NCBI GenBank assembly: GCA_051881715.1
Contig: JBJEQK010000139.1
Location: 1-8,576 of the forward strand
Origin: UBA1425 sp051881715
GTDB lineage: Bacteria; Bacillota; Clostridia; Oscillospirales; Acutalibacteraceae
Length of the DNA: 8,576 bases
Direction: 5' to 3'
Shown here: positions 1 to 6,387 of the stretch, one piece after another
Layout of the letters: each line of letters begins with the position of its first letter
Numbering within the stretch: the first letter of the stretch is position 1
The notes under the pieces: generated by a model
Database searches by the model: none
Told to the model about the DNA's origin: nothing
What the model saw: only the letters and a program-made list of their open reading frames with translations
Position numbers and translations under genes: made by a program

Positions 1-514
1 GCAGGACATCCGCATTCATGGCACGGATCGTTTCCACCGTGCCGACGATGTTCTGCCCCAGAAGGTCGTCCGGCCAAAAGGACTCATAGAAAGCGTCCGA
101 GCACAGATCCTCCGAGCTGTCCTCGTAGCTGCTGCGCTCCTCCAAAATCACGCCTTTTTCGGTCTCCAGCTCCTGTATGCGCAGGGCAGGCTGCAGCGCC
201 ATGTCGGCGATAACGGAAAAGATCGTCTGCAAGTGCACCGGCAGGACACGGGCGTACAGGCAGGTGTACTCCTTGGTGGTGTAGGCGTTGAGGGTGCCGC
301 CGGTGTTGTCGGACAGCTCTGCGATCTCCCGGGCGGACAGGCTGTCTGTGCCCTTGAAAAGCATATGCTCGATGCAGTGGGAGACGCCCAAGGTCTCCGG
401 CGTTTCAAAGCGGGAACCGCTGCCGATGTACAGCCCCACGGCGCAGCTTTTGCTCCATGGGCGCGGCTCCAAATAGATGCGAAACCCGTTGGGAAGTGTT
501 ACAAGTTCTATCAT
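1..514 (-). CDS. M16 family zinc metallopeptidase (insulinase/processing-peptidase type), 3' part outside window
   Basis: The first 171 codons are present and the gene continues past the left edge. The N-terminus has the classic M16 layout: a short beta-strand lead with LPNG at residues 7-10, then HCIEH at 46-50 followed by MLFKGT. This is the inverted zinc motif HxxEH, with H46 and H50 as zinc ligands and E49 as catalytic base. The third ligand is expected about 76 residues later and is offered by E125/E126 in a GVILEER segment. GGTLNAYTTKEYTCLYA (72-88) is also typical. No signal peptide is seen, so the enzyme is probably cytoplasmic, cleaving peptides or unfolded substrates. The ATG lies 1 base after the stop of the FHA gene and lacks a clear ribosome binding site, which suggests translational coupling in one operon. 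Family assignment is firm. The substrate is unknown, and whether the second M16 half follows cannot be seen. Confidence 0.93.
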   Translation of the reverse strand, partial: MIELVTLPNGFRIYLEPRPWSKSCAVGLYIGSGSRFETPETLGVSHCIEHMLFKGTDSLSAREIAELSDNTGGTLNAYTTKEYTCLYARVLPVHLQTIFSVIADMALQPALRIQELETEKGVILEERSSYEDSSEDLCSDAFYESFWPDDLLGQNIVGTVETIRAMNADVL

Positions 515-515
515 A

Positions 516-917
516 TCACAACTGGAAGCGATACGACTTTTTGCCGAAAGTGAGCGTATCGCCGTTTTCGAGGATCGTTTTCTTGTCGATGCGCCGGCCG
601 TTGACAAAGGTGCCGGTCTTGGAGTAGGTGTCGATGAGCGTCCAGCCCTTGCGGCGGCGGGCGATGACGGCGTGGAAACGGGAGACGGTCATGTCCGTGC
701 CCACCACGATGTCGCAGGTGTTGCTGCGGCCGAGGGAGATTTCCCAAAAGGTCAGCGGGTGCACTTCGCCTGTTTTGACCTCCACCAGCGCCGCATATTC
801 GGGAGAGGGGAAACGGTGCCGCAGTAACGTGATCGCACAGTACAGAAGGATGATCGCCCCGACGAGCGGCAAAACATACCGTGCCACATCGGAAATCGCA
901 CCGAGAATTTCTTCCAC
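516..917 (-). CDS. small membrane-anchored FHA-domain protein
   Basis: This is a 133-aa protein with one predicted transmembrane helix (about residues 14-32) followed by a cytoplasmic forkhead-associated domain (about 42-133). The FHA signature is complete: GRS at 63-65, SRFH at 79-82, TGTFVNG at 101-107 and the late GDTLTFG strand at 119-125. FHA domains bind phosphothreonine peptides, so the protein probably docks a Ser/Thr-kinase substrate at the membrane. The start chosen is GTG at 917-915 because GGAGGTGATT (921-930) sits 8 bases upstream of it. An in-frame ATG at 947 would add 10 residues, but it lies almost on the expected transcription start and has no ribosome binding site. The M16 peptidase gene follows after 1 base. 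The partner kinase is not in the window. Confidence 0.88.
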   Translation of the reverse strand: MEEILGAISDVARYVLPLVGAIILLYCAITLLRHRFPSPEYAALVEVKTGEVHPLTFWEISLGRSNTCDIVVGTDMTVSRFHAVIARRRKGWTLIDTYSKTGTFVNGRRIDKKTILENGDTLTFGKKSYRFQL

Positions 918-955
918 GAAAATCACCTCCGCCTTTTTGGGTGCCATAGATATAT

Positions 956-984
956 ATTATACCGAACACTGCATAAAAATGCAA
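956..984 (-). promoter_or_regulatory. sigma-A promoter of the FHA-M16 operon
   Basis: Reading the minus strand, TTGCAT (-35, 984-979) and a perfect TATAAT (-10, 961-956) are separated by exactly 17 bases. Transcription should start near 949, giving a leader of about 30 bases before the GTG start at 917. No intrinsic terminator separates this promoter from the dut stop at 997, so read-through from dut is also likely. Confidence 0.8.
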
Positions 985-996
985 CCGTTGAAACGC

Positions 997-1443
997 TTAT
1001 TTTGTGCCCGTGGAGCCGAAACCGCCGGTACCTCTGTCGGTGTCGTCCAAGGTGTCGGACTCGAGGAAATCCACCGTGAGATAGGGCAGAATGACCAGCT
1101 GGGCGATGCGTTCGCCGTTTTCGACCGACTGGGGATCGCCGCTGTGGTTGTGCAGGGCGACCATCAGTTCCCCGCGGTAGTCGGAGTCGATGACGCCGAC
1201 CTTGTTGGCAGGAGCAAGCCCTCTTTTGCTGGCAAGACCGCTTCGGGCAAAAACGAAGCCCGCATAGCCGGCGGGGATCTCCAGAGCGATGCCGGTGTGG
1301 ATCAGCTTCGTTTCCCCCGGGGCGAGGGTGACGGCTTCTGCCTCCGTGCAGGCGTACAGGTCTGCGCCGGCGGCAAACTCAGTGCCGTATTTGGGCAGAA
1401 CAGCGTTTTCACACAGCTTCTTGGTGCGGACAGTCGGTTTCAT
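997..1443 (-). CDS. dut: dUTP diphosphatase (dUTPase)
   Basis: This trimeric dUTPase hydrolyses dUTP to dUMP and pyrophosphate, keeping uracil out of DNA and feeding dTMP synthesis in the cytoplasm. At 148 aa it has the usual length, and all five family motifs are present: AGADLY (25-30), RSGLASKRG (67-75), GVIDSDYRGE (83-92) with catalytic D86 and uracil-contacting Y89, ERIAQLV (111-117), and the C-terminal P-loop-like RGTGGFGSTG (137-146). The ATG at 1443 is preferred because GGAGG (1452-1456) lies 8 bases upstream. A TTG two codons earlier would sit only 2 bases from that site. The gene has its own strong promoter and diverges from the acyltransferase operon. Confidence 0.97.
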   Translation of the reverse strand: MKPTVRTKKLCENAVLPKYGTEFAAGADLYACTEAEAVTLAPGETKLIHTGIALEIPAGYAGFVFARSGLASKRGLAPANKVGVIDSDYRGELMVALHNHSGDPQSVENGERIAQLVILPYLTVDFLESDTLDDTDRGTGGFGSTGTK

Positions 1444-1475
1444 GGGCAAAGCCTCCGTACATGATTTTTCATGCT

Positions 1476-1504
1476 ATTATAACACACTTGCGCTCGTCTT
1501 GCAA
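1476..1504 (-). promoter_or_regulatory. sigma-A promoter of dut
   Basis: On the minus strand TTGCAA (1504-1499) and TATAAT (1481-1476) are 17 bases apart, a near-consensus housekeeping promoter. The expected transcription start is near 1469, about 25 bases before the dut ATG. It diverges from the acyltransferase promoter about 106 bp away, and the LytTR-type repeats lie between the two. Confidence 0.82.
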
Positions 1505-1547
1505 CAAGTGCGGCGTGTAAAATCAGCGGGAAAGCCGTTAGGGTTTG

Positions 1548-1577
1548 ACCGTTGAGGGGCGAAAAATGACCGTTGAG
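1548..1577 (+). promoter_or_regulatory. LytTR-type operator: two direct repeats ACCGTTGAG, 21 bp apart
   Basis: ACCGTTGAG occurs at 1548-1556 and again at 1569-1577, separated by 12 bases, so the repeats fall on the same DNA face two helical turns apart. Each copy fits every position of the published LytTR/AgrA binding consensus [TA][AC][CA]GTTN[AG][TG], and the 12-base spacer is the known one. Identity extends to TGACCGTTGAG (11 bases) in both copies. The pair ends about 10 bases upstream of the -35 region of the downstream promoter, at roughly -74 to -45 from the predicted start, a position expected for activation. A LytTR protein is encoded two genes downstream. Confidence 0.82.
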
Positions 1578-1586
1578 CGCAAAAAG

Positions 1587-1615
1587 CCGCACCGACGCAT
1601 CCTAAGCTGTATAAT
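1587..1615 (+). promoter_or_regulatory. activator-dependent-looking promoter of the acyltransferase-LytTR-DUF3021 operon
   Basis: A perfect -10 TATAAT lies at 1610-1615, but the segment 17 bases upstream (CCGCAC, 1587-1592) does not resemble TTGACA. A good -10 with a poor -35 just downstream of a paired activator site suggests transcription needs the LytTR protein. The expected start is near 1622, only about 15 bases before the ATG, with GGAGGTG at 1624-1630. Confidence 0.68.
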
Positions 1616-1636
1616 GGACGCATGGAGGTGTTCCGA

Positions 1637-2725
1637 ATGCGTAAACAGTATCTCGACAATATCCGTGCAGGTACGGTGCTTCTGGTGGTGCTGTACCACG
1701 TGCTGTATGTGTTCAACGCCGCAGGCGTACCCGGCGGTCTGGGCAGCTTTTCGCACACGCAGGTGCAGGACGCGCCGCTGTATTTTGTCTATCCCTGGTT
1801 CATGGCGCTGTTGTTTTTGGTGGCGGGCGTCTGCGCAAGGTATGCGCTGGAGCGGAAAACGGTCAAGGCGTTTCTGCGCGAGCGCACGGAAAAGCTGCTT
1901 GTGCCGTCCACATTGGGACTGTTCGTGTTTCAGTGGGTGGGCGGATATCTGAACGTGACCGCCGCCGATGGCTGGGCGCAGATGCCGCAAATGCCCGCAG
2001 TGGGCAAGTATCTGCTCTGCGCCGTGTCGGGCATCGGACCGCTGTGGTTCGCGCAGATGCTGTGGCTGTTTTCCCTGACACTGCCCCTTTGGCGCAAATG
2101 CAAACGCCTGTACGCCCTGTGCGGCAAGGCAAAGCTGCCGGTTCTGCTGCTGCTCGTTCTCCCTGTCTGGGGCGCTTCGCAGGTGGGCAACGTCCCCGTG
2201 CTGACCATGTACCGTTTCGGCATCTACTATGCGGTTTTTCTGCTGGGTTACCTTGTACTTTCTCACGATAAAGTGCAGGGAGTACTGAATGAAAGTGCCC
2301 TGCCCCTTTGTGCGGTGTCTGTCGCCGTGGGGATCGGGTACACATGGTACTATTTCGGCAAGGATTACACCTCGCCCGCGTGTCTGCAAAGCTTCTTCAC
2401 CGCCGCTTATCTCTGGCTTGCGGTGCTGGCGATCCTCGGGATGGCGGGACGGTTTGCCGACAGGGAATGGAGATACAGCCGTGTGTCCTTCGGCGTGTAT
2501 GTCCTGCACTATCCTGTGCTGGTGGCGCTGGCGATGCTTTGCAAAAACGTGCTTGCCTTGCCTGCGGTTGTGTGCTATATTGTACCCGCAGTGCTGACAG
2601 TTCCGCTGACGGTGGGATTGTACAAGATCCTTGGCGCAGTGCCGTTTGTGCGGTTCTGCGTTTTGGGAATGCGCAGGAGGAAAACAGATGAAATTTCGAC
2701 TGGAAATCTGCCCGGACAGGGATGA
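1637..2725 (+). CDS. integral membrane acyltransferase (acyltransferase 3 family)
   Basis: This polytopic protein of 362 aa, the usual length for the acyltransferase 3 (OafA/MdoC-like) family, has about ten hydrophobic segments spread over its length. It opens with the family signature: YLDNIRAGTVLLVVLYH (5-21), with the arginine R10 and the putative active-site histidine H21. LWF at 137-139 and SFGVYVLHYPVL (284-295) near the C-terminus are also typical. Members transfer acyl groups, often acetyl or succinyl, to sugars or lipids at the membrane. The substrate here is not predictable. The ATG at 1637 follows GGAGGTG by 6 bases; an in-frame ATG at 1622 falls at the predicted transcription start and precedes that site. 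The 3' end overlaps the LytTR gene by 38 bases. First position in the operon makes it the likely effector of the regulatory pair. Confidence 0.85.
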   Translation: MRKQYLDNIRAGTVLLVVLYHVLYVFNAAGVPGGLGSFSHTQVQDAPLYFVYPWFMALLFLVAGVCARYALERKTVKAFLRERTEKLLVPSTLGLFVFQWVGGYLNVTAADGWAQMPQMPAVGKYLLCAVSGIGPLWFAQMLWLFSLTLPLWRKCKRLYALCGKAKLPVLLLLVLPVWGASQVGNVPVLTMYRFGIYYAVFLLGYLVLSHDKVQGVLNESALPLCAVSVAVGIGYTWYYFGKDYTSPACLQSFFTAAYLWLAVLAILGMAGRFADREWRYSRVSFGVYVLHYPVLVALAMLCKNVLALPAVVCYIVPAVLTVPLTVGLYKILGAVPFVRFCVLGMRRRKTDEISTGNLPGQG

Positions 2726-3137
2726 GGAAGTCGTGGCCACGGTACACGAGCCGAATGATCTTACGGAGAAGATCGAGCGTTTGGTTCGGGAGGACGCCGG
2801 GGAAACGAAGCTGACCGTCTACAGCGAGGAGCGGGATATGCTCTGCGTTTTGGACGAGCAGGATGTGGAATGCGTGTTCGTGAGCGGCGGCAAGACCTTC
2901 GTCACGGACAGGAACGGCAAAAGCTATGTGTCCCGACTGCGGCTGTATGCGCTGGAGGAAATGCTGCCCGCCTGCTTTATCCGCATCCACAAATCCGCAC
3001 TGGCGAATCAGAACTGCATCGACCGCTTTGAGGTATCGTTCAGCGGCGCCGTGAGCGTGCGGTTTCGCTCGGGGAACAAGGAGTTCGTTTCCCGCCGCTG
3101 TTTTGCACAGATCCGAAGGAGGCTGGAGAAGAAATGA
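2688..3137 (+). CDS. stand-alone LytTR-domain transcriptional regulator
   Basis: This 149-aa protein lacks a receiver domain. The N-terminal half (about 1-50) is a short alpha/beta extension with no recognised domain. The C-terminal half (about 51-149) is a LytTR DNA-binding domain: FVSGGKTFVTD (64-74), the hallmark FIRIHKSALANQNCID (97-112) and FVSRRCFAQIRRRLEKK (133-149). LytTR domains bind direct repeats of ACNGTTNAG type, and such a pair precedes this operon. The ATG at 2688 follows AGGAGG (2675-2680) by 7 bases, well inside the end of the acyltransferase gene. The stop overlaps the next start as ATGA. Stand-alone LytTR proteins paired with a small membrane protein form LytTR regulatory systems such as HdrRM and BrsRM of Streptococcus mutans, where the membrane partner restrains the regulator. 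Autoregulation is inferred. Confidence 0.9.
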   Translation: MKFRLEICPDRDEEVVATVHEPNDLTEKIERLVREDAGETKLTVYSEERDMLCVLDEQDVECVFVSGGKTFVTDRNGKSYVSRLRLYALEEMLPACFIRIHKSALANQNCIDRFEVSFSGAVSVRFRSGNKEFVSRRCFAQIRRRLEKK

Positions 3138-3532
3138 AGCATATCAAAGATTTTTTGGTGCGCGGACTGATGGCGTCCGTGGGAGGACCGGTGATCCTCG
3201 CGCTGGTCTACCGCAGTCTGCCGGCGCAGACGCTGTGTGTGCGGGAGGTCTGCCTCGGCATCCTGACTTCGGCGCTGATGGCGTTCATCGCCGGGGGGAT
3301 CTCCGTGCTGTACGATTTGGAAAAGCTGCCGCTGCTGCTCGCCACATTTTTGCACGCAGTGGTGCTGTTTGCGGACTACATCCTGATCTATCTGCTCAAC
3401 GGCTGGATCAAACCGACGCAGATCCTTTTGTTCACGGGAATCTTTTTCGGCGGTTATTTTGCGGTGTGGCTGCTTGTGTGGCAGATCATCCGAATGCGGG
3501 TGAAACGGATCAACCGAAGGATGCAAGCATAA
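3134..3532 (+). CDS. DUF3021-type four-helix membrane protein, probable LytTR inhibitor
   Basis: This 132-aa protein has four predicted transmembrane helices (about 8-27, 38-58, 66-88 and 94-118) and a very basic tail (119-130, RMRVKRINRR). Length, helix count and the tight linkage to a LytTR regulator match the DUF3021 family. Its ATG overlaps the LytTR stop by 4 bases, with GGAG shortly upstream, so the two proteins should be made together. In characterised streptococcal systems the small membrane partner keeps the LytTR protein inactive until a cue relieves it. The same role is inferred here, with the positively charged cytoplasmic tail as a possible contact surface. The signal sensed is unknown. 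A strong terminator follows 5 bases after the stop. Confidence 0.85.
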   Translation: MKHIKDFLVRGLMASVGGPVILALVYRSLPAQTLCVREVCLGILTSALMAFIAGGISVLYDLEKLPLLLATFLHAVVLFADYILIYLLNGWIKPTQILLFTGIFFGGYFAVWLLVWQIIRMRVKRINRRMQA

Positions 3533-3537
3533 AAGAA

Positions 3538-3581
3538 ACGGATCCCGGGCTGACAAATCAGCGCCGGGATCCGTCTTTTTT
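3538..3581. terminator. bidirectional intrinsic terminator
   Basis: The stem is ACGGATCCCGG-GCTGA (3538-3553), loop CAAA, then TCAGC, one bulged G (3563) and CCGGGATCCGT (3564-3574), giving 16 paired positions. On the plus strand it is followed by CTTTTTT (3575-3581), ending the DUF3021 operon. On the minus strand it is followed by TTTCTTTT, ending the rhamnosidase gene whose stop is at 3587. One hairpin therefore serves two converging transcripts. Confidence 0.92.
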
Positions 3582-3586
3582 CGTAG

Positions 3587-5941
3587 TTAGTTCTGCTTCG
3601 CGATGCAGAAATCGCCGCTGCGCAGTGCGGTGACGGCGGTGCGGTGCAGATCGCCGTAGAGTCGCTCGGCATCGAGGAAAACATAGCCTGCGGGCAGGAG
3701 GATTTCCCCGTACACCTTTTCGGGCACATCTATGTGCAGAGAGATCTCCCCGCCGTCCTTTTCCCACGCCACACAAACCTTGCCGGCGGGCGCTTCGTAG
3801 TCCGCCTTGGCGCAGGAGAGAGATGTCAGGAAATCGGGGGCGATGTCTATATGGTTCGGGCAGGTGCAGTCGGGATTGACACGGATGCCCGCCACACGCT
3901 GGATGAACCAGCTGACGACGTCGCCAAAGAAGTGGTGGTTCAGGGAATCGGGCGCATCCCACCGCTCGGGGGGCAGGAACGACTCGGGCATGGAGGTCAG
4001 CCCCTGCTCAAGGAAAGCACCGTAGGACGGGAAGTCACGGCGGGTGATCATGCGGTACGCCAGATCGCCTTGACCGCAGTCGGACAGGACGTGGAACAAA
4101 ACGCGCAGACCGATCATACCGCAGTCGATGTGACCGTCCGCCTCCCGGATCAGTTGTACCAGTACCCGGGACGCCTCGGCTTTTTCGCCCTCGTCAAATA
4201 CGCCGTAGTAGATGCAGATCGCCTGTGCCGTCTGACAGCGGGAACGCACCGTCATGGTGGCGAAGTCGATGCAGTTTTTGCGGATGGCGGTGCGCAGGGA
4301 ATTATATAATGCTTCGGCAAACTGCGTTTGCAGGGGTTTACCCATGGCACGGAACAGGTCGGCGGACTTTTGGGCGATGTACATGGTGATGACGCTGTCG
4401 GTCAGATACAGCGGCACGGTGGGACTGCCCGCGCCCCGTGAAGGCTGCAGCCAGTCGCCCAGACCGATCGCCACCAGACCGTCTGCACGGCGGCGGCTGT
4501 CGATGTAGGACAGGTAGCGCAGGATATGTTCACTGCATTCCTTTGCCGGCGCAAGATCGCCGCGCATACGCCAAATCTGCCAGCAAAGCTCGGTCAGCAC
4601 ATTGTCCCATGCGGGGCCGTTGCCCCACGCAAACCCCCAGCCGCCCGTGGGGACGATGCCCGGCAGTGCGCCGCTGTCCGCCTGCGCCTTGCAGATGTTG
4701 CGCAGCCATTCCCGATAGCTTTTTTCCGGCGTCAGCGTCAGCAGCATATGCTCCGCTGAGCAGGCGGCGTCGCCCGTCCAGCCGTTCTTTTCCCGGTGGG
4801 GGCAGTCAGTGGGAAAGTAGTAAAAATTCGCAAGGTCGGAACGGCGCGCCATTTCGCCCAGCTTGTTCATGGTCTCATCGGAGCAGGTGAAGCCGCCTCT
4901 GCGCCGAAGGTCGGAGCTTGCCGCCAGCATGGTCAGCGTCTGCGGCAGAATCTGTTCCGGCTCCAGACCGAACACCATGGCGTAGCGGTAGCCGTGATAG
5001 GTGAAGGGCGGCTCAAAAATTTCCTCCCCGTCGCCCTTGCAGATGTACAGATCCGCCTGGGAATAGCCGTCGGGATAGAAGTCAATGTTTTGATAGGACG
5101 GCTCGCCCTTGCTGTTGACGAACTCGCACATCTGGATGAAGATCTGCTGTCCCTTTTTGCCCCGAATCTTCAGGCGCAGGATGCCGGCGGTGTTGACGCC
5201 GAAATCGAAAAGGATGCCGCTCTTGCCCCGGAAGTCCCATTTGAACTGGGTGTCCAAACGCATATTTTCCCGGTTGTTGTATATTTCGCACAGTGTCGCT
5301 TCCCGAATCTCCACGGGTGCGATCTCCCCGGTGACGACAATGGGGTCGGCTTCGCACAGACGGTATTCGCCCCGGGGCGTTTCCGCACGGTAGACAGCCG
5401 TCCAGCCGCTGTCGTCAAAGCCGGGACGGCACCAGCCGTCGAGCTGCAAACGGGCGTCATAGTATACGCCGCTGCGCAGGTCGTCAAAGAGGATGGGGGA
5501 CGGCGCTGTGCGGAAAGCTTCGTCCGCCTCCAGCGTGAAGCTTTCGCCGTTTTCCAAAACGCCCTGCAAACGAAATGCGAAGCGGGGAACGCCGCGGAAA
5601 CGGGCGATGTCAAAATCCCACACACGACCGCCGTGGCAGTTCTGCATCCCGTTGCCGAGGATCAGACCGACGGCGTTTTCTCCCTGCGTGAGCAGATGCG
5701 TCACGTCGTAGCGGTCGAAATAGACGATGTCGTCCGGGTTGGAGATGTAGGGCGCCAGCAGTCCCTTGGTGATGTGTTCCCCGTTGAGGTACAGCTCGTA
5801 AAAGCCCAGGGCGCTGACGACAATTTCGGCGCGTTGCACCTTGCCGAGGGTGAAACTGCGGCGGATATAAGGGGCGTTGACGTGCTTTTCGTAGGTGTTG
5901 TATTCCCGGGTTGCGGCATAAAAAGTTTGCGGAAATTCCAT
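3587..5941 (-). CDS. GH78 alpha-L-rhamnosidase, cytoplasmic
   Basis: This 784-aa glycoside hydrolase should release terminal alpha-L-rhamnose from plant or microbial oligosaccharides or glycosides by an inverting mechanism. Domains in order: N-terminal beta-sandwich (about 25-200, with ALGFYELYLNG at 44-54 typical of rhamnosidase N domains), a second beta domain (about 205-340), the (alpha/alpha)6 catalytic barrel (about 345-680) and a C-terminal beta-sandwich (about 685-780). The catalytic signature DCPHREKNGWTGD (379-391) places D379, E384 (general acid) and D391 with the spacing found in Bacillus RhaB. The general base is probably E653 in TSMPESF, followed by the family-typical SLNHHFFGDV (666-675). 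There is no signal peptide, so short rhamnosides must be imported. The ATG is supported by AAAGGAGG (5949-5956), 7 bases upstream. No clear promoter lies directly upstream, and no rhamnose catabolic gene is nearby. Confidence 0.9.
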   Translation of the reverse strand: MEFPQTFYAATREYNTYEKHVNAPYIRRSFTLGKVQRAEIVVSALGFYELYLNGEHITKGLLAPYISNPDDIVYFDRYDVTHLLTQGENAVGLILGNGMQNCHGGRVWDFDIARFRGVPRFAFRLQGVLENGESFTLEADEAFRTAPSPILFDDLRSGVYYDARLQLDGWCRPGFDDSGWTAVYRAETPRGEYRLCEADPIVVTGEIAPVEIREATLCEIYNNRENMRLDTQFKWDFRGKSGILFDFGVNTAGILRLKIRGKKGQQIFIQMCEFVNSKGEPSYQNIDFYPDGYSQADLYICKGDGEEIFEPPFTYHGYRYAMVFGLEPEQILPQTLTMLAASSDLRRRGGFTCSDETMNKLGEMARRSDLANFYYFPTDCPHREKNGWTGDAACSAEHMLLTLTPEKSYREWLRNICKAQADSGALPGIVPTGGWGFAWGNGPAWDNVLTELCWQIWRMRGDLAPAKECSEHILRYLSYIDSRRRADGLVAIGLGDWLQPSRGAGSPTVPLYLTDSVITMYIAQKSADLFRAMGKPLQTQFAEALYNSLRTAIRKNCIDFATMTVRSRCQTAQAICIYYGVFDEGEKAEASRVLVQLIREADGHIDCGMIGLRVLFHVLSDCGQGDLAYRMITRRDFPSYGAFLEQGLTSMPESFLPPERWDAPDSLNHHFFGDVVSWFIQRVAGIRVNPDCTCPNHIDIAPDFLTSLSCAKADYEAPAGKVCVAWEKDGGEISLHIDVPEKVYGEILLPAGYVFLDAERLYGDLHRTAVTALRSGDFCIAKQN

Positions 5942-5966
5942 GACTTCTCCTCCTTTAAAGAAATAT

Positions 5967-5997
5967 GCACAAACGAGGCGTGCGCCACGATTTGTGC
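5967..5997 (-). terminator. 31-bp imperfect inverted repeat between doc and the rhamnosidase gene
   Basis: Arms GCACAAA (5967-5973) and TTTGTGC (5991-5997) are perfectly complementary. Further inward CG/CG and GGCG/CGCC also pair, broken by one bulge and one mismatch. On the minus strand the hairpin is followed by ATATTTCTTT and then directly by the rhamnosidase ribosome binding site. It may be a weak terminator of the toxin-antitoxin unit, an attenuator, or an operator for rhamnosidase control. The near-zero loop of the fully paired form slightly favours a DNA-binding palindrome over a pure terminator. Confidence 0.5.
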
Positions 5998-6006
5998 GGT
6001 GTTGCC

Positions 6007-6387
6007 TTAATAGTATGCGTTTTCACGGACCCACTCCAGCAGATCCTCGTACTGCATCTCGCCCGAAGCCACCGCCCAGCCTACACGGGCAACTTCTTCC
6101 ACGGGCGGATCCATCTTGATACCGTTTGTCTCCAAAAATGTCAGCATGACGTACATGCCGATGCGCTTATTTCCGTCCACAAAGGCGTGGTTGGAGATAA
6201 GTGCGTATCCGATACGTGCGCCCTTTTCCTCTTTGGTGGGGTAGAGCGGCACGCCGTCAAATGTCTGAAATGCCGACTGTAAAGCGCTGTCCAGCAGACC
6301 AACATCCCGGACATTCGGGTCGCCGCCGGTTTCTTCGGTGATGAGCTTGTGCAGAAGCAGGACTTTTTCAGAAGTGAATGAAATCAT
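6007..6387 (-). CDS. doc: Doc-type Fic-fold toxin (death-on-curing family)
   Basis: This 126-aa protein has the length of Doc toxins. The active-site loop HAFVDGNKRIG (67-77) fits the Doc variant HxFxDxNKR rather than the AMPylating Fic motif HxFxxGNGRxxR: K74 replaces the second glycine and the distal arginine is absent (M78). Phage P1 Doc is known to phosphorylate EF-Tu and stop translation, so the same activity is inferred. Other family landmarks are ITEETGGDPNVRDVGLLDSAL (16-36) and the cleft region SAFQTFDGVPLYPT (38-51). The start overlaps the antitoxin stop as ATGA, the usual antitoxin-first arrangement. All key residues (H67, D71, N73, K74, R75) are present, so the toxin looks intact. 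Confidence 0.92.
   Translation of the reverse strand: MISFTSEKVLLLHKLITEETGGDPNVRDVGLLDSALQSAFQTFDGVPLYPTKEEKGARIGYALISNHAFVDGNKRIGMYVMLTFLETNGIKMDPPVEEVARVGWAVASGEMQYEDLLEWVRENAYY

Noticed and set aside
628..1464. Plus-strand open frame covering the FHA and dut genes
   Set aside because: It overlaps two well-supported minus-strand genes and their promoters, and its protein is not family-like.
1533..1542. Possible third LytTR half-site (GCCGTTAGG) upstream of the operator
   Set aside because: It lies 14 bp, not 21 bp, from the next repeat and mismatches the consensus at the first base.
1538..2740. Long open frame (400 codons) on the minus strand opposite the acyltransferase
   Set aside because: Its His/Gln/Arg-rich, low-hydrophobicity product is typical of an antisense shadow in GC-rich DNA. 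The plus-strand frame has the family motifs and ribosome binding site.
3394..3403. CTCAACGGC inside the DUF3021 gene, a near-match LytTR half-site on the minus strand
   Set aside because: It is single, within coding sequence and has no partner at the required spacing. Such 8-of-9 matches occur by chance.
4796..6010. Long open frame (404 codons) on the plus strand opposite the rhamnosidase
   Set aside because: It is antisense to conserved GH78 domains, has no recognisable motif and would run through the intergenic gap.
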